This document shows positions 1 through 9,270 of a stretch of DNA of 64,000 nucleotides, piece by piece. Position numbers and translations under genes: made by a program. Each line of letters starts with the position of its first letter. Position 1 is the first letter of the stretch. A model generated the notes under the pieces. The model had not been told where the DNA came from. It saw nothing but the letters and a program-made list of their open reading frames with translations, and ran no database searches. Origin of the DNA: Heligmosomoides polygyrus polygyrus (Eukaryota; Nematoda; Chromadorea; Rhabditida; Heligmosomidae); assembly GCA_947396885.1 (NCBI GenBank), contig OX377206.1, forward strand, positions 46,111,631-46,175,630, given 5' to 3'.

Positions 1-14
1 CTCACCCCTAATCA

Positions 15-22
15 TTACGTAA
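15..22. other. TTACGTAA palindrome in type E (exemplar)
   Basis: The 8-bp palindrome TTACGTAA lies at the 3' end of E forms ending ATTACGTAAG and recurs throughout. PAR and C/EBP-type bZIP proteins are known to bind palindromes of this kind, but nothing here shows binding. Many E copies have lost it (ACATAAT, ACGTAGG, TAGGTAAG), so it is not under obvious constraint. Confidence 0.6.
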
Positions 23-29
23 GTTGGAC

Positions 30-35
30 GACGTC
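30..35. other. GACGTC palindromic core (exemplar, one per monomer)
   Basis: GACGTC sits at bases 7-12 of nearly every monomer, so it repeats every 42 bp apart from E-length changes. It is the most conserved part of the monomer. Occasional copies read GACATC, GACCTC or GGCGTC. It is the core of CRE- and C-box-type bZIP sites and an AatII site. A protein-binding role is inference only. Confidence 0.75.
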
Positions 36-188
36 TACGGCACGCCTTCTGTATCCCTATGCACCTTGGACGACGTCCAGTGTTCGCCTTTCGAATCTCT
101 ACCCACGTTGGGCGACGTCTGCGGCACTTCTTCTGAACCCTGACGTACGTTGAACGACGTCTAGCCCCCCCCCTAATCATTACATAAT

Positions 189-356
189 TTGGACGGCGCC
201 TGGGGCACGCCTTCTGAATGCTGACGCACGTTGAACGACGTCCAGTGTTCGCCTTTTGAATCTCTACCCACGTTGGGCGACATCTGCGGCACTTCTTCTG
301 AACCCTGACGTACGTTGAACGACGTCTAGCTCCCCCCCCCCTAATCATGACGTAAG
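189..356 (+). repeat. Four-monomer HOR, B-C-D-E (168 bp, exemplar)
   Basis: B 189-230, C 231-272, D 273-314, E 315-356. The preceding A'-C-D-E HOR at 24-188 is 165 bp. The difference lies entirely in E length. This is the shortest common HOR and is frequent in 1-9 kb, 34-38 kb and the 5' half of each super-repeat in 40-64 kb. Confidence 0.88.
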
Positions 357-482
357 TTGGACGACGTCTAGGGCACGCCTTCTGAACGCTGACGCACATT
401 GAAAGACGTCCAGTGTTCGCCTTTTGAATCTCTACCGACGATGGGCGACGTCTGCGGCACTTCTTCTGAACCCTGACGTACG

Positions 483-533
483 TTGAACGACGTCTAGCTC
501 CCCCCCCCCCCTCACCCCTAATCATTACGTAAG
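483..533 (+). repeat. Type E monomer, long form with TCACCCC insert
   Basis: This E unit has a C run followed by TCACCCCTAATCATTACGTAAG-like sequence, which makes it about 51 bp. The extra TCACCCC gives a second, interrupted C-rich block. It is followed by the A' monomer with CTACGG and CTGTATCCC. The same pair marks super-repeat starts near 1, 2037, 4527 and 7428. Confidence 0.85.
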
Positions 534-703
534 TTGGACGACGTCTACGGCACGCCTTCTGTATCCCTATGCACCTTGGACGACGTCCAGTGTTCGCCTT
601 TTGAATCTCTACCCACGTTGGGCGACGTCTGCGGCATTTCTTCTGAACCGTGACATACGTTGAACGACGTCTAGCCCCCCCCCCCACATAATCATTACGT
701 AGG

Positions 704-871
704 TGGGACGACGTCCAGGGCACGCATTCAAAATGCTGACTCACGAAGGACGACATCTAGGGCACGCCTTCTGAATGCTGACGCACGTTGAACGACGTGC
801 AGTGTTCGCCTTTTTAATCTCTACCCACGTTGGGCGACGTCTGCGGCACTTCTTCTGAACCGTGACGTACA
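704..871 (+). repeat. F'-B-C''-D'' module (168 bp)
   Basis: Four monomers of exactly 42 bp: F' (704-745) with CCAGGGCACGCATTC and GCTGACTCACG; a B starting AAGGACG (746-787); C'' with GTGCAG and TTTTTAATC (788-829); and D'' ending GACGTACA (830-871). It follows an E unit reading ACATAATCATTACGTAGG. Equivalent modules lie near 3160, 6520, 17200, 18820, 20810, 22460, 24280, 27380, 28600, 31510, 33410, 42900, 49820, 57240, 59835 and 62445. Near 43860 a fused version begins in F. I saw none in about 6.7-17.2 kb or 33.6-42.9 kb. Confidence 0.85.
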
Positions 872-916
872 TTGAACGACGTCTAGCCCCCCCCCCCCAC
901 CTAATCATTACGTAGG

Positions 917-958
917 TGGGACGACGTCTAGGGCACGCCTTCTGAATCCCTATGCACC
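917..958 (+). repeat. Type A monomer (exemplar, 42 bp)
   Basis: This monomer has the GACGTC core, then TAGGGCACGCCTTCTGAA, and ends CCCTATGCACC. It is normally the first monomer after an E unit. After E forms ending GTAGG its first bases read TGGG instead of TTGG. A variant, A', has CTACGG in place of CTAGGG and CTGTATCCC in place of CTGAATCCC. A' follows E forms containing TCACCCC or TCACTCC and is usually followed directly by C (example at 24-65). Confidence 0.93.
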
Positions 959-1000
959 TTGGACGACGTCTAGGGCACGCCTTCTGAATGCTGACGCACG
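959..1000 (+). repeat. Type B monomer (exemplar, 42 bp)
   Basis: Its first 30 bp match type A, but it ends GCTGACGCACG. It usually lies between A and C, or directly after E in four-monomer HORs. A common variant ends CGCTGACGCACA and is followed by a C monomer that starts TTGAAAGACG. Another variant (example at 189) starts TTGGACGGCG with CTGGGGCACG and always follows an E form ending ACATAAT. Confidence 0.93.
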
Positions 1001-1042
1001 TTGAACGACGTCCAGTGTTCGCCTTTTGAATCTCTACCCACG
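1001..1042 (+). repeat. Type C monomer (exemplar, 42 bp)
   Basis: It carries CCAGTGTTCGCCTTTTGAA and ends TCTCTACCCACG. It precedes type D almost everywhere. Useful variants for tracing duplications are TTTCGAATC, GTGCAG with TTTTTAATC (C''), CCAGTTTTCGCC, CTGTACCC, and ends reading CACGATGGG, CACGCTGGG, CACCCTGGG or CACGTCGGG at the junction with D. Confidence 0.93.
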
Positions 1043-1084
1043 TTGGGCGACGTCTGCGGCATTTCTTCTGAACCGTGACATACG
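1043..1084 (+). repeat. Type D monomer (exemplar, 42 bp)
   Basis: It begins TTGGGCGACGTCTGCGG and always precedes E in complete HORs. Three main 3' forms alternate. One has GCACTTCTTCTGAACCC and ends GACGTACG. The form shown here has GCATTTCTTCTGAACCG and ends GACATACG. D'' has CCGTGACGTACA. The GACGTACG form, followed by TTG, creates the self-complementary ACGTACGT (for example 143-150). Confidence 0.93.
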
Positions 1085-1129
1085 TTGAACGACGTCTAGC
1101 CCCCCCCCCCCACCTAATCATTACGTAGG
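1085..1129 (+). repeat. Type E monomer with C run (exemplar, GTAGG-ending form)
   Basis: The monomer opens TTGAACGACGTCTAG, then has a run of 12 C (1100-1111), then ACCTAATCATTACGTAGG. E closes nearly every HOR. The C run replaces the central part seen in other types, and the 3' part is the only AT-rich stretch of the array. Length varies mainly through the C run. Other 3' forms are ATTACGTAAG, ATTACATAAT, ATGACGTAAG, ATCACGTAAG, ATTAGGTAAG and ACATAATCATT. Confidence 0.92.
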
Positions 1130-1380
1130 TGGGACGACGTCTAGGGTACGCCTTCTGAATCCCAATGCACCTTGGACGACGTCTAGGGCACGCCTTCTAA
1201 ATGCTGACGCACGTTGAACGACGTCCAGTGTTCGCCTTTTGAATCTCTACCCACGTTGGGCGACGTCTGCGGCATTTCTTCTGAACCGTGACATACGTTG
1301 AACGACGTCTAGCTCCCCCCCCCTAATCATCACGTAAGTTGGACGACGTCTAGGGCACGCCTTCTGAATCCCTATGCACC

Positions 1381-1423
1381 TTGGACGACGTCTAGGGCAC
1401 GCATTCAAAATCCCCGACTCACG
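1381..1423 (+). repeat. Type F monomer (exemplar, 43 bp)
   Basis: It has the GACGTC core, then GGGCACGCATTCAAAA, and ends TCCCCGACTCACG. It is 1 bp longer than the standard monomer. Variants end TCTCCGACTCACG (43 bp) or TCTCGACTCACG and CCTCGACTCACG (42 bp). It follows A and precedes G. In some HORs F joins D directly (for example near 12061) and G and C are missing. Confidence 0.9.
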
Positions 1424-1464
1424 AAGGACGACGTCTAGGGTAGCCTTCTGAATGCTGACGCACG
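1424..1464 (+). repeat. Type G monomer (exemplar, 41 bp)
   Basis: It begins AAGGACGACGTCTAGGGTAGCC and otherwise resembles type B, ending GCTGACGCACG. GGGTAGCC replaces GGGCACGCC, so it is 1 bp shorter than standard. Together F and G total 84 bp, exactly two standard monomers. Confidence 0.9.
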
Positions 1465-1506
1465 TTGAACGACGTCCAGTGTTCGCCTTTTGAATCTCTA
1501 CCCACG

Positions 1507-1546
1507 TTGGGCGACGTCTGCGGCACTTCTTCTGAACCTGAGGTAG
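1507..1546 (+). repeat. Shortened type D' monomer (40 bp)
   Basis: This is type D ending AACCTGAGGTAG, 2 bp shorter than normal D. It occurs many times across the window, usually at the end of an A-F-G-C-D'-E HOR. The 2-bp loss shifts the reading frame of any apparent ORF crossing it, which is one reason the ORFs here look arbitrary. Confidence 0.88.
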
Positions 1547-2036
1547 TTGAACGACGTCTAGCCCCCCCCCCCCCTAATCATTACGTAAGTTGGACGACGT
1601 CTAGGGCACGCCTTCTGAATCCCTATGCACCTTGGACGACGTCTAGGACACGCATTCAAAATCTCCGACTCACGAAGGACGACGTCTAGGGTAGCCTTCT
1701 GAATGCTGACGCACGTTGAACGACGTCCAGTTTTCGCCTTTTGAATCTCTACCCACGTTGGGCGACGTCTGCGGCATTTCTTCTGAACCGTGACATACGT
1801 TGAACGACGTCTAGCCCCCCCCCCCCACCTAATCATTACGTAGGTGGGACGACGTCTACGGCACGCCTTCTGAATCCCTATGCACCTTGGACGACGTCTA
1901 GGGCACGCCTTCTGAACGCTGACGCACATTGAAAGACGTCCAGTGTTCGCCTTTTGAATCTCTACCCACGATGGGCGACGTCTGCGGCACTTCTTCTGAA
2001 CCCTGACGTACGTTGAACGACGTCTAGCTCCCCCCC

Positions 2037-4526
2037 TCACCCCTAATCATTACGTAAGTTGGACGACGTCTACGGCACGCCTTCTGTATCCCTATGCACC
2101 TTGGACGACGTCCAGTGTTCGCCTTTCGAATCTCTACCCACGTTGGGCGACGTCTGCGGCACTTCTTCTGAACCCTGACGTACGTTGAACGACGTCTAGC
2201 CCCCCCCCCTAATCATTACATAATTTGGACGGCGTCTGGGGCACGCCTTCTGAATGCTGACGCACGATGAACGACGTCCAGTGTTCGCCTTTTGAATCTC
2301 TACCCACGTTGGGCGACATCTGCGGCACTTCTTCTGAACCCTGACGTACGTTGAACGACGTCTAGCTCCCCCCCCTAATCATGACGTAAGTTGGACGACG
2401 TCTAGGGCACGCCTTCTGAACGCTGACGCACATTGAAAGACGTCCAGTGTTCGCCTTTTGAATCTCTACCCACGATGGGCGACGTCTGCGGCACTTCTTC
2501 TGAACCCTGACGTACGTTGAACGACGTCTAGCTCCCCCCCCCCCCTAATCATCACGTAAGTTGGACGACGTCTAGGGCACGCCTTCTGAATCCCTATGCA
2601 CCTTGGACGACGTCTAGGGCACGCATTCAAAATCCCCGACTCACGAAGGACGACGTCTAGGGTAGCCTTCTGAATGCTGACGCACGTTGAACGACGTCCA
2701 GTGTTCGCCTTTTGAATCTCTACCCACGTTGGGCGACATCTGCGGCACTTCTTCTGAACCCTGACGTACGTTGAACGACGTCTAGCTCCCCCCCCCTAAT
2801 CATGACGTAAGTTGGACGACGTCTAGGGCACGCCTTCTGAACGCTGACGCACATTGAAAGACGTCCAGTGTTCGCCTTTTGAATCTCTACCGACGATGGG
2901 CGACGTCTGCGGCACTTCTTCTGAACCCTGACGTACGTTGAACGACGTCTAGCTCCCCCCCCCCCTCACCCCTAATCATTACGTAAGTTGGACGACGTCT
3001 ACGGCACGCCTTCTGTATCCCTATGCACCTTGGACGACGTCCAGTGTTCGCCTTTTGAATCTCTACCCACGTTGGGCGACGTCTGCGGCATTTCTTCTGA
3101 ACCGTGACATACGTTGAACGACGTCTAGCCCCCCCCCCACATAATCATTACGTAGGTGGGACGACGTCCAGGGCACGCATTCAAAATGCTGACTCACGAA
3201 GGACGACATCTAGGGCACGCCTTCTGAATGCTGACGCACGTTGAACGACGTGCAGTGTTCGCCTTTTTAATCTCTACCCACGTTGGGCGACGTCTGCGGC
3301 ACTTCTTCTGAACCGTGACGTACATTGAACGACGTCTAGCCCCCCCCCCCCCACCTAATCATTACGTAGGTGGGACGACGTCTAGGGCACGCCTTCTGAA
3401 TCCCTATGCACCTTGGACGACGTCTAGGGCACGCCTTCTGAATGCTGACGCACGTTGAACGACGTCCAGTGTTCGCCTTTTGAATCTCTACCCACGTTGG
3501 GCGACGTCTGCGGCATTTCTTCTGAACCGTGACATACGTTGAACGACGTCTAGCCCCCCCCCCCCCACCTAATCATTACGTAGGTGGGACGACGTCTAGG
3601 GTACGCCTTCTGAATCCCAATGCACCTTGGACGACGTCTAGGGCACGCCTTCTAAATGCTGACGCACGTTGAACGACGTCCAGTGTTCGCCTTTTGAATC
3701 TCTACCCACGTTGGGCGACGTCTGCGGCATTTCTTCTGAACCGTGACATACGTTGAACGACGTCTAGCTCCCCCCCCCCTAATCATCACGTAAGTTGGAC
3801 GACGTCTAGGGCACGCCTTCTGAATCCCTATGCACCTTGGACGACGTCTAGGGCACGCATTCAAAATCCCCGACTCACGAAGGACGACGTCTAGGGTAGC
3901 CTTCTGAATGCTGACGCACGTTGAACGACGTCCAGTGTTCGCCTTTTGAATCTCTACCCACGTTGGGCGACGTCTGCGGCACTTCTTCTGAACCTGAGGT
4001 AGTTGAACGACGTCTAGCCCCCCCCCCCTAATCATTACGTAAGTTGGACGACGTCTAGGGCACGCCTTCTGAATCCCTATGCACCTTGGACGACGTCTAG
4101 GACACGCATTCAAAATCTCCGACTCACGAAGGACGACGTCTAGGGTAGCCTTCTGAATGCTGACGCACGTTGAACGACGTCCAGTTTTCGCCTTTTGAAT
4201 CTCTACCCACGTTGGGCGACGTCTGCGGCATTTCTTCTGAACCGTGACATACGTTGAACGACGTCTAGCCCCCCCCCCCTAATCATTACGTAAGTTGGAC
4301 GACGTCTAGGGCACGCCTTCTGAATCCCTATGCACCTTGGACGACGTCTAGGACACGCATTCAAAATCTCCGACTCACGAAGGACGACGTCTAGGGTAGC
4401 CTTCTGAATGCTGACGCACGTTGAACGACGTCCAGTGTTCGCCTTTTGAATCTCTACCCACGATGGGCGACGTCTGCGGCACTTCTTCTGAACCCTGACG
4501 TACGTTGAACGACGTCTAGCTCCCCC
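2037..4526 (+). repeat. Super-repeat copy 2 of the left region
   Basis: It has the same order as copy 1 but is about 450 bp longer. The extra length is whole HORs: an additional A-F-G-C-D-E near 2545-2790 and another A-F-G unit near 4266-4440. Gain of complete HORs is the mark of unequal exchange in register. Confidence 0.8.
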
Positions 4527-7423
4527 CCTCACCCCTAATCATTACGTAAGTTGGACGACGTCTACGGCACGCCTTCTGTATCCCTATGCACCTTGGACGA
4601 CGTCCAGTGTTCGCCTTTCGAATCTCTACCCACGTTGGGCGACGTCTGCGGCACTTCTTCTGAACCCTGACGTACGTTGAACGACGTCTAGCCCCCCCCC
4701 CCTAATCATTACATAATTTGGACGGCGTCTGGGGCACGCCTTCTGAATGCTGACGCACGATGAACGACGTCCAGTGTTCGCCTTTTGAATCTCTACCCAC
4801 GTTGGGCGACATCTGCGGCACTTCTTCTGAACCCTGACGTACGTTGAACGACGTCTAGCTCCCCCCCCCTAATCATGACGTAAGTTGGACGACGTCTAGG
4901 GCACGCCTTCTGAACGCTGACGCACATTGAAAGACGTCCAGTGTTCGCCTTTTGAATCTCTACCCACGATGGGCGACGTCTGCGGCACTTCTTCTGAACC
5001 CTGACGTACGTTGAACGACGTCTAGCTCCCCCCCCCCCCTCACCCCTAATCATTACGTAAGTTGGACGACGTCTACGGCACGCCTTCTGAACGCTGACGC
5101 ACATTGAAAGACGTCCAGTGTTCGCCTTTTGAATCTCTACCCACGTTGGGCGACGTCTGCGGCACTTCTTCTGAACCCTGACGTACGTTGAACGACGTCC
5201 AGCCCCCCCCCTAATCATTACATAATTTGGACGGCGTCTGGGGCACGCCTTCTGAATGCTGACGCACGTTGAACGACGTCCAGTGTTCGCCTTTTGAACC
5301 TCTACCCACGTTGGGCGACATCTGCGGCACTTCTTCTGAACCCTGACGTACGTTGAACGACGTCTAGCTCCCCCCCTAATCATGACGTAAGTTGGACGAC
5401 GTCTAGGGCACGCCTTCTGAACGCTGACGCACATTGAAAGACGTCCAGTGTTCGCCTTTTGAATCTCTACCCACGTTGGGCGACGTCTGCGGCACTTCTT
5501 CTGAACCCTGACGTACGTTGAACGACGTCTAGCTCCCCCCTCACCCCTAATCATTACGTAAGTTGGACGACGTCTAGGGCACGCCTTCTGTATCCCTATG
5601 CACCTTGGACGACGTCCAGTGTTCGCCTTTTGAATCTCTACCCACGTTGGGCGACGTCTGCGGCACTTCTTCTGAACCTGAGGTAGTTGAACGACGTCTA
5701 GCCCCCCCCCCCTAATCATTACGTAAGTTGGACGACGTCTAGGGCACGCCTTCTGAATCCCTATGCACCTTGGACGACGTCTAGGGCACGCATTCAAAAT
5801 CCCCGACTCACGAAGGACGACGTCTAGGGTAGCCTTCTGAATGCTGACGCACGTTGAACGACGTCCAGTGTTCGCCTTTTGAATCTCTACCCACGCTGGG
5901 CGATGTCTGCGGCACTTCTTCTGAACCCTGACGTACGTTGAACGACGTCTAGCTCCCCCTCCTAATTATTACATAAGTTGGACGACATCTAGGGCACGCC
6001 TTCTGAATGCTGACGCACGTTGAACGACGTCCAGTGTTCGCCTTTTGAATCTCTACCCACCCTGGGCGACGTCTGCGGCACTTCTTCTGAACCCTGACGT
6101 ACGTTGAACGACGTCTAGCTCCCCCTAATCATTACTTAAGTTGGACGACGTCTAGGGCACGCCTTCTGAATGCTGACGCACGTGGAACGACGTCCAGTGT
6201 TCGCCTTTTGAATCTCTACCCACGTTGGGCGACGTCTGCGGCATTTCTTCTGAACCGTGACATACGTTGAACGACGTCTAGCCCCCCCCCCACCTAATCA
6301 TTACGTAGGTGGGACGACGTCTAGGGTACGCCTTCTGAATCCCTATGCACCTTGGACGACCTCTAGGGCACGCCTTCTGAATGCTGACGCACGTTGAACG
6401 ACGTCCAGTGTTCGCCTTTTGAATCTCTACCCACGTTGGGCGACGTCTGCGGCATTTCTTCTGAACCGTGACATACGTTGAACGACGTCTAGCCCCCCCC
6501 CCCACATAATCATTACGTAGGTGGGACGACGTCCAGGGCACGCATTCAAAATGCTGACTCACGAAGGACGACGTCTAGGGCACGCCTTCTGAATGCTGAC
6601 GCACGTTGAACGACGTGCAGTGTTCGCCTTTTTAATCTCTACCCACGTTGGGCGACGTCTGCGGCACTTCTTCTGAACCGTGACGTACATTGAACGACGT
6701 CTAGCCCCCCCCCCACCTAATCATTACGTAGGTGGGACGACGTCTAGGGCACGCCTTCTGAATCCCTATGCACCTTGGACGACGTCTAGGGCACGCATTC
6801 AAAATCCCCGACTCACGAAGGACGACGTCTAGGGTAGCCTTCTGAATGCTGACGCACGTTGAACGACGTCCAGTGTTCGCCTTTTGAATCTCTACCCACG
6901 TTGGGCGACGTCTGCGGCACTTCTTCTGAACCTGAGGTAGTTGAACGACGTCTAGCCCCCCCCCCCCCCTAATCATTACGTAAGTTGGACGACGTCTAGG
7001 GCACGCCTTCTGAATCCCTATGCACCTTGGACGACGTCTAGGACACGCATTCAAAATCTCCGACTCACGAAGGACGACGTCTAGGGTAGCCTTCTGAATG
7101 CTGACGCACGTTGAACGACGTCCAGTTTTCGCCTTTTGAATCTCTACCCACGTTGGGCGACGTCTGCGGCATTTCTTCTGAACCGTGACATACGTTGAAC
7201 GACGTCTAGCCCCCCCCCCCACCTAATCATTACGTAGGTGGGACGACGTCTACGGCACGCCTTCTGAATCCCTATGCACCTTGGACGACGTCTAGGGCAC
7301 GCCTTCTGAACGCTGACGCACATTGAAAGACGTCCAGTGTTCGCCTTTTGAATCTCTACCCACGATGGGCGACGTCTGCGGCACTTCTTCTGAACCCTGA
7401 CGTACGTTGAACGACGTCTAGCT
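4527..7423 (+). repeat. Super-repeat copy 3 of the left region (~2.9 kb)
   Basis: It starts with the same CTCACCCC/A'/TTTCGAATC set. It gains several B-C-D-E HORs (4.9-5.6 kb) and C5-T-C2 E units near 5938 that copies 1 and 2 lack. It then rejoins the shared series with the F'-B-C''-D'' module near 6520 and the CCAGTTTTCGCC marker near 7127. Confidence 0.8.
5938..5977 (+). repeat. Type E monomer with interrupted C run (C5-T-C2)
   Basis: This E unit reads CTCCCCCTCCTAATTATTAC and then ATAAG (40 bp). The T inside the run limits it to five plus two C. Every copy I compared (for example near 8850, 13120, 36290, 40670, 47180, 61865 and 63880) has the same lengths, unlike the pure runs. It is followed by a B monomer with GACATC in place of GACGTC. 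Confidence 0.88.
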
Positions 7424-9270
7424 CCCCCCTCACCCCTAATCATTACGTAAGTTGGACGACGTCTACGGCACGCCTTCTGTATCCCTATGCACCTTGGACG
7501 ACGTCCAGTGTTCGCCTTTCGAATCTCTACCCACGTTGGGCGACGTCTGCGGCACTTCTTCTGAACCCTGACGTACGTTGAACGACGTCTAGCCCCCCCC
7601 CTAATCATTACATAATTTGGACGGCGTCTGGGGCACGCCTTCTGAATGCTGACGCACGATGAACGACGTCCAGTGTTCGCCTTTTGAATCTCTACCCACG
7701 TTGGGCGACATCTGCGGCACTTCTTCTGAACCCTGACGTACGTTGAACGACGTCTAGCTCCCCCCCCCCCTAATCATGACGTAAGTTGGACGACGTCTAG
7801 GGCACGCCTTCTGAACGCTGACGCACATTGAAAGACGTCCAGTGTTCGCCTTTTGAATCTCTACCCACGATGGGCGACGTCTGCGGCACTTCTTCTGAAC
7901 CCTGACGTACGTTGAACGACGTCTAGCTCCCCCCCCTCACCCCTAATCATTACGTAAGTTGGACGACGTCTACGGCACGCCTTCTGAACGCTGACGCACA
8001 TTGAAAGACGTCCAGTGTTCGCCTTTTGAATCTCTACCCACGTTGGGCGACGTCTGCGGCACTTCTTCTGAACCCTGACGTACGTTGAACGACGTCCAGC
8101 CCCCCCCCTAATCATTACATAATTTGGACGGCGTCTGGGGCACGCCTTCTGAATGCTGACGCACGTTGAACGACGTCCAGTGTTCGCCTTTTGAATCTCT
8201 ACCCACGTTGGGCGACATCTGCGGCACTTCTTCTGAACCCTGACGTACGTTGAACGACGTCTAGCTCCCCCCCTAATCATGACGTAAGTTGGACGACGTC
8301 TAGGGCACGCCTTCTGAACGCTGACGCACATTGAAAGACGTCCAGTGTTCGCCTTTTGAATCTCTACCCACGTTGGGCGACGTCTGCGGCACTTCTTCTG
8401 AACCCTGACGTACGTTGAACGACGTCTAGCTCCCCCCTCACCCCTAATCATTACGTAAGTTGGACGACGTCTAGGGCACGCCTTCTGTATCCCTATGCAC
8501 CTTGGACGACGTCCAGTGTTCGCCTTTTGAATCTCTACCCACGTTGGGCGACGTCTGCGGCACTTCTTCTGAACCTGAGGTAGTTGAACGACGTCTAGCC
8601 CCCCCCCTAATCATTACGTAAGTTGGACGACGTCTAGGGCACGCCTTCTGAATCCCTATGCACCTTGGACGACGTCTAGGGCACGCATTCAAAATCCCCG
8701 ACTCACGAAGGACGACGTCTAGGGTAGCCTTCTGAATGCTGACGCACGTTGAACGACGTCCAGTGTTCGCCTTTTGAATCTCTACCCACGCTGGGCGATG
8801 TCTGCGGCACTTCTTCTGAACCCTGACGTACGTTGAACGACGTCTAGCTCCCCCTCCTAATTATTACATAAGTTGGACGACATCTAGGGCACGCCTTCTG
8901 AATGCTGACGCACGTTGAACGACGTCCAGTGTTCGCCTTTTGAATCTCTACCCACCCTGGGCGACGTCTGCGGCACTTCTTCTGAACCCTGACGTACGTT
9001 GAACGACGTCTAGCTCCCCCCTAATCATTACGTAAGTTGGACGACGTCTAGGGCACGCCTTCTGAATGCTGACGCACGTTGAACGACGTCCAGTGTTCGC
9101 CTTTTGAATCTCTACCCACGTTGGGCGACGTCTGCGGCATTTCTTCTGAACCGAGACATACGTTGAACGACGTCTAGCCCCCCCCCCCCACCTAATCATT
9201 ACGTAGGTGGGACGACGTCTAGGGTACGCCTTCTGAATCCCTATGCACCTTGGACGACCTCTAGGGCACG
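7424..9270 (+). repeat. Copy of 4527-6376, shifted about 2897 bp
   Basis: Equivalent positions include the F monomer end near 5800 and 8697, the C5-T-C2 E unit near 5955 and 8852, and the GACCTC variant near 6357 and 9257. The copy diverges just after GACCTC, where it enters the 628-bp series. Small differences: ATTACTTAAG at 6128 is ATTACGTAAG here. Confidence 0.8.

Larger units (their letters stand above)
917..1129 (+). repeat. Five-monomer HOR, A-B-C-D-E (213 bp, exemplar)
   Basis: A 917-958, B 959-1000, C 1001-1042, D 1043-1084, E 1085-1129. By hand this unit has 69 C, 51 G and 20 CpG in 213 bp. This form is commonly flanked by E units that end ACGTAGG and dominates 17-25 kb. Confidence 0.9.
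1339..1589 (+). repeat. Six-monomer HOR, A-F-G-C-D'-E (251 bp, exemplar)
   Basis: A 1339-1380, F 1381-1423, G 1424-1464, C 1465-1506, D' 1507-1546, E 1547-1589 with 13 C. It is frequent in 38-64 kb. There it often alternates with a copy carrying the GCATTTC form of D, giving a double HOR of about 500 bp (for example 39486 and 39986 are equivalent positions). Confidence 0.9.
1..2036 (+). repeat. Super-repeat copy 1 of the left region
   Basis: It begins in an E unit reading CTCACCCCTAATCATT with A' and the TTTCGAATC form of C. It then passes through B-C-D-E HORs, the F'-B-C''-D'' module (704-871), A-B-C-D-E and A-F-G-C-D'-E units, and ends before the next CTCACCCC at about 2037. The window may start part-way through this copy. 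Confidence 0.8.

Noticed and set aside
18..29. GTAAGT in E units as a splice donor with the C run as a pyrimidine tract
   Set aside because: GTAAGT occurs in many E units by descent. There is no exon-like sequence, no consistent acceptor, and no transcript evidence available.
12..35. TTACGTAA and GACGTC as functional promoter elements
   Set aside because: They are present in hundreds of copies as part of the monomer, and TTACGTAA is lost in many E subtypes. No TATA-like or other promoter context is visible. Kept only as described sequence features.
1465..1689. Plus-strand ORFs of about 70-80 codons starting ATGCTGACG or ATGAACGACG-like
   Set aside because: The same 14-residue periodic artefact on the other strand. 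They recur at equivalent points of each HOR and stop at the next frame-shifting unit.
4793..5797. Long minus-strand ORF (334 codons), and others such as 44784-45695 and 23475-24317
   Set aside because: They consist only of satellite monomers, depend on C-run length for frame, use start codons scattered within repeats, and overlap other open frames. There is no non-repeat domain and no conserved N or C terminus.
6701..6740. Possible inverted segment suggested by symmetrical ACGTACGT and GACGTC
   Set aside because: These are self-complementary short motifs. The flanking asymmetric parts (CTTCTGAA, C runs) keep one orientation throughout.
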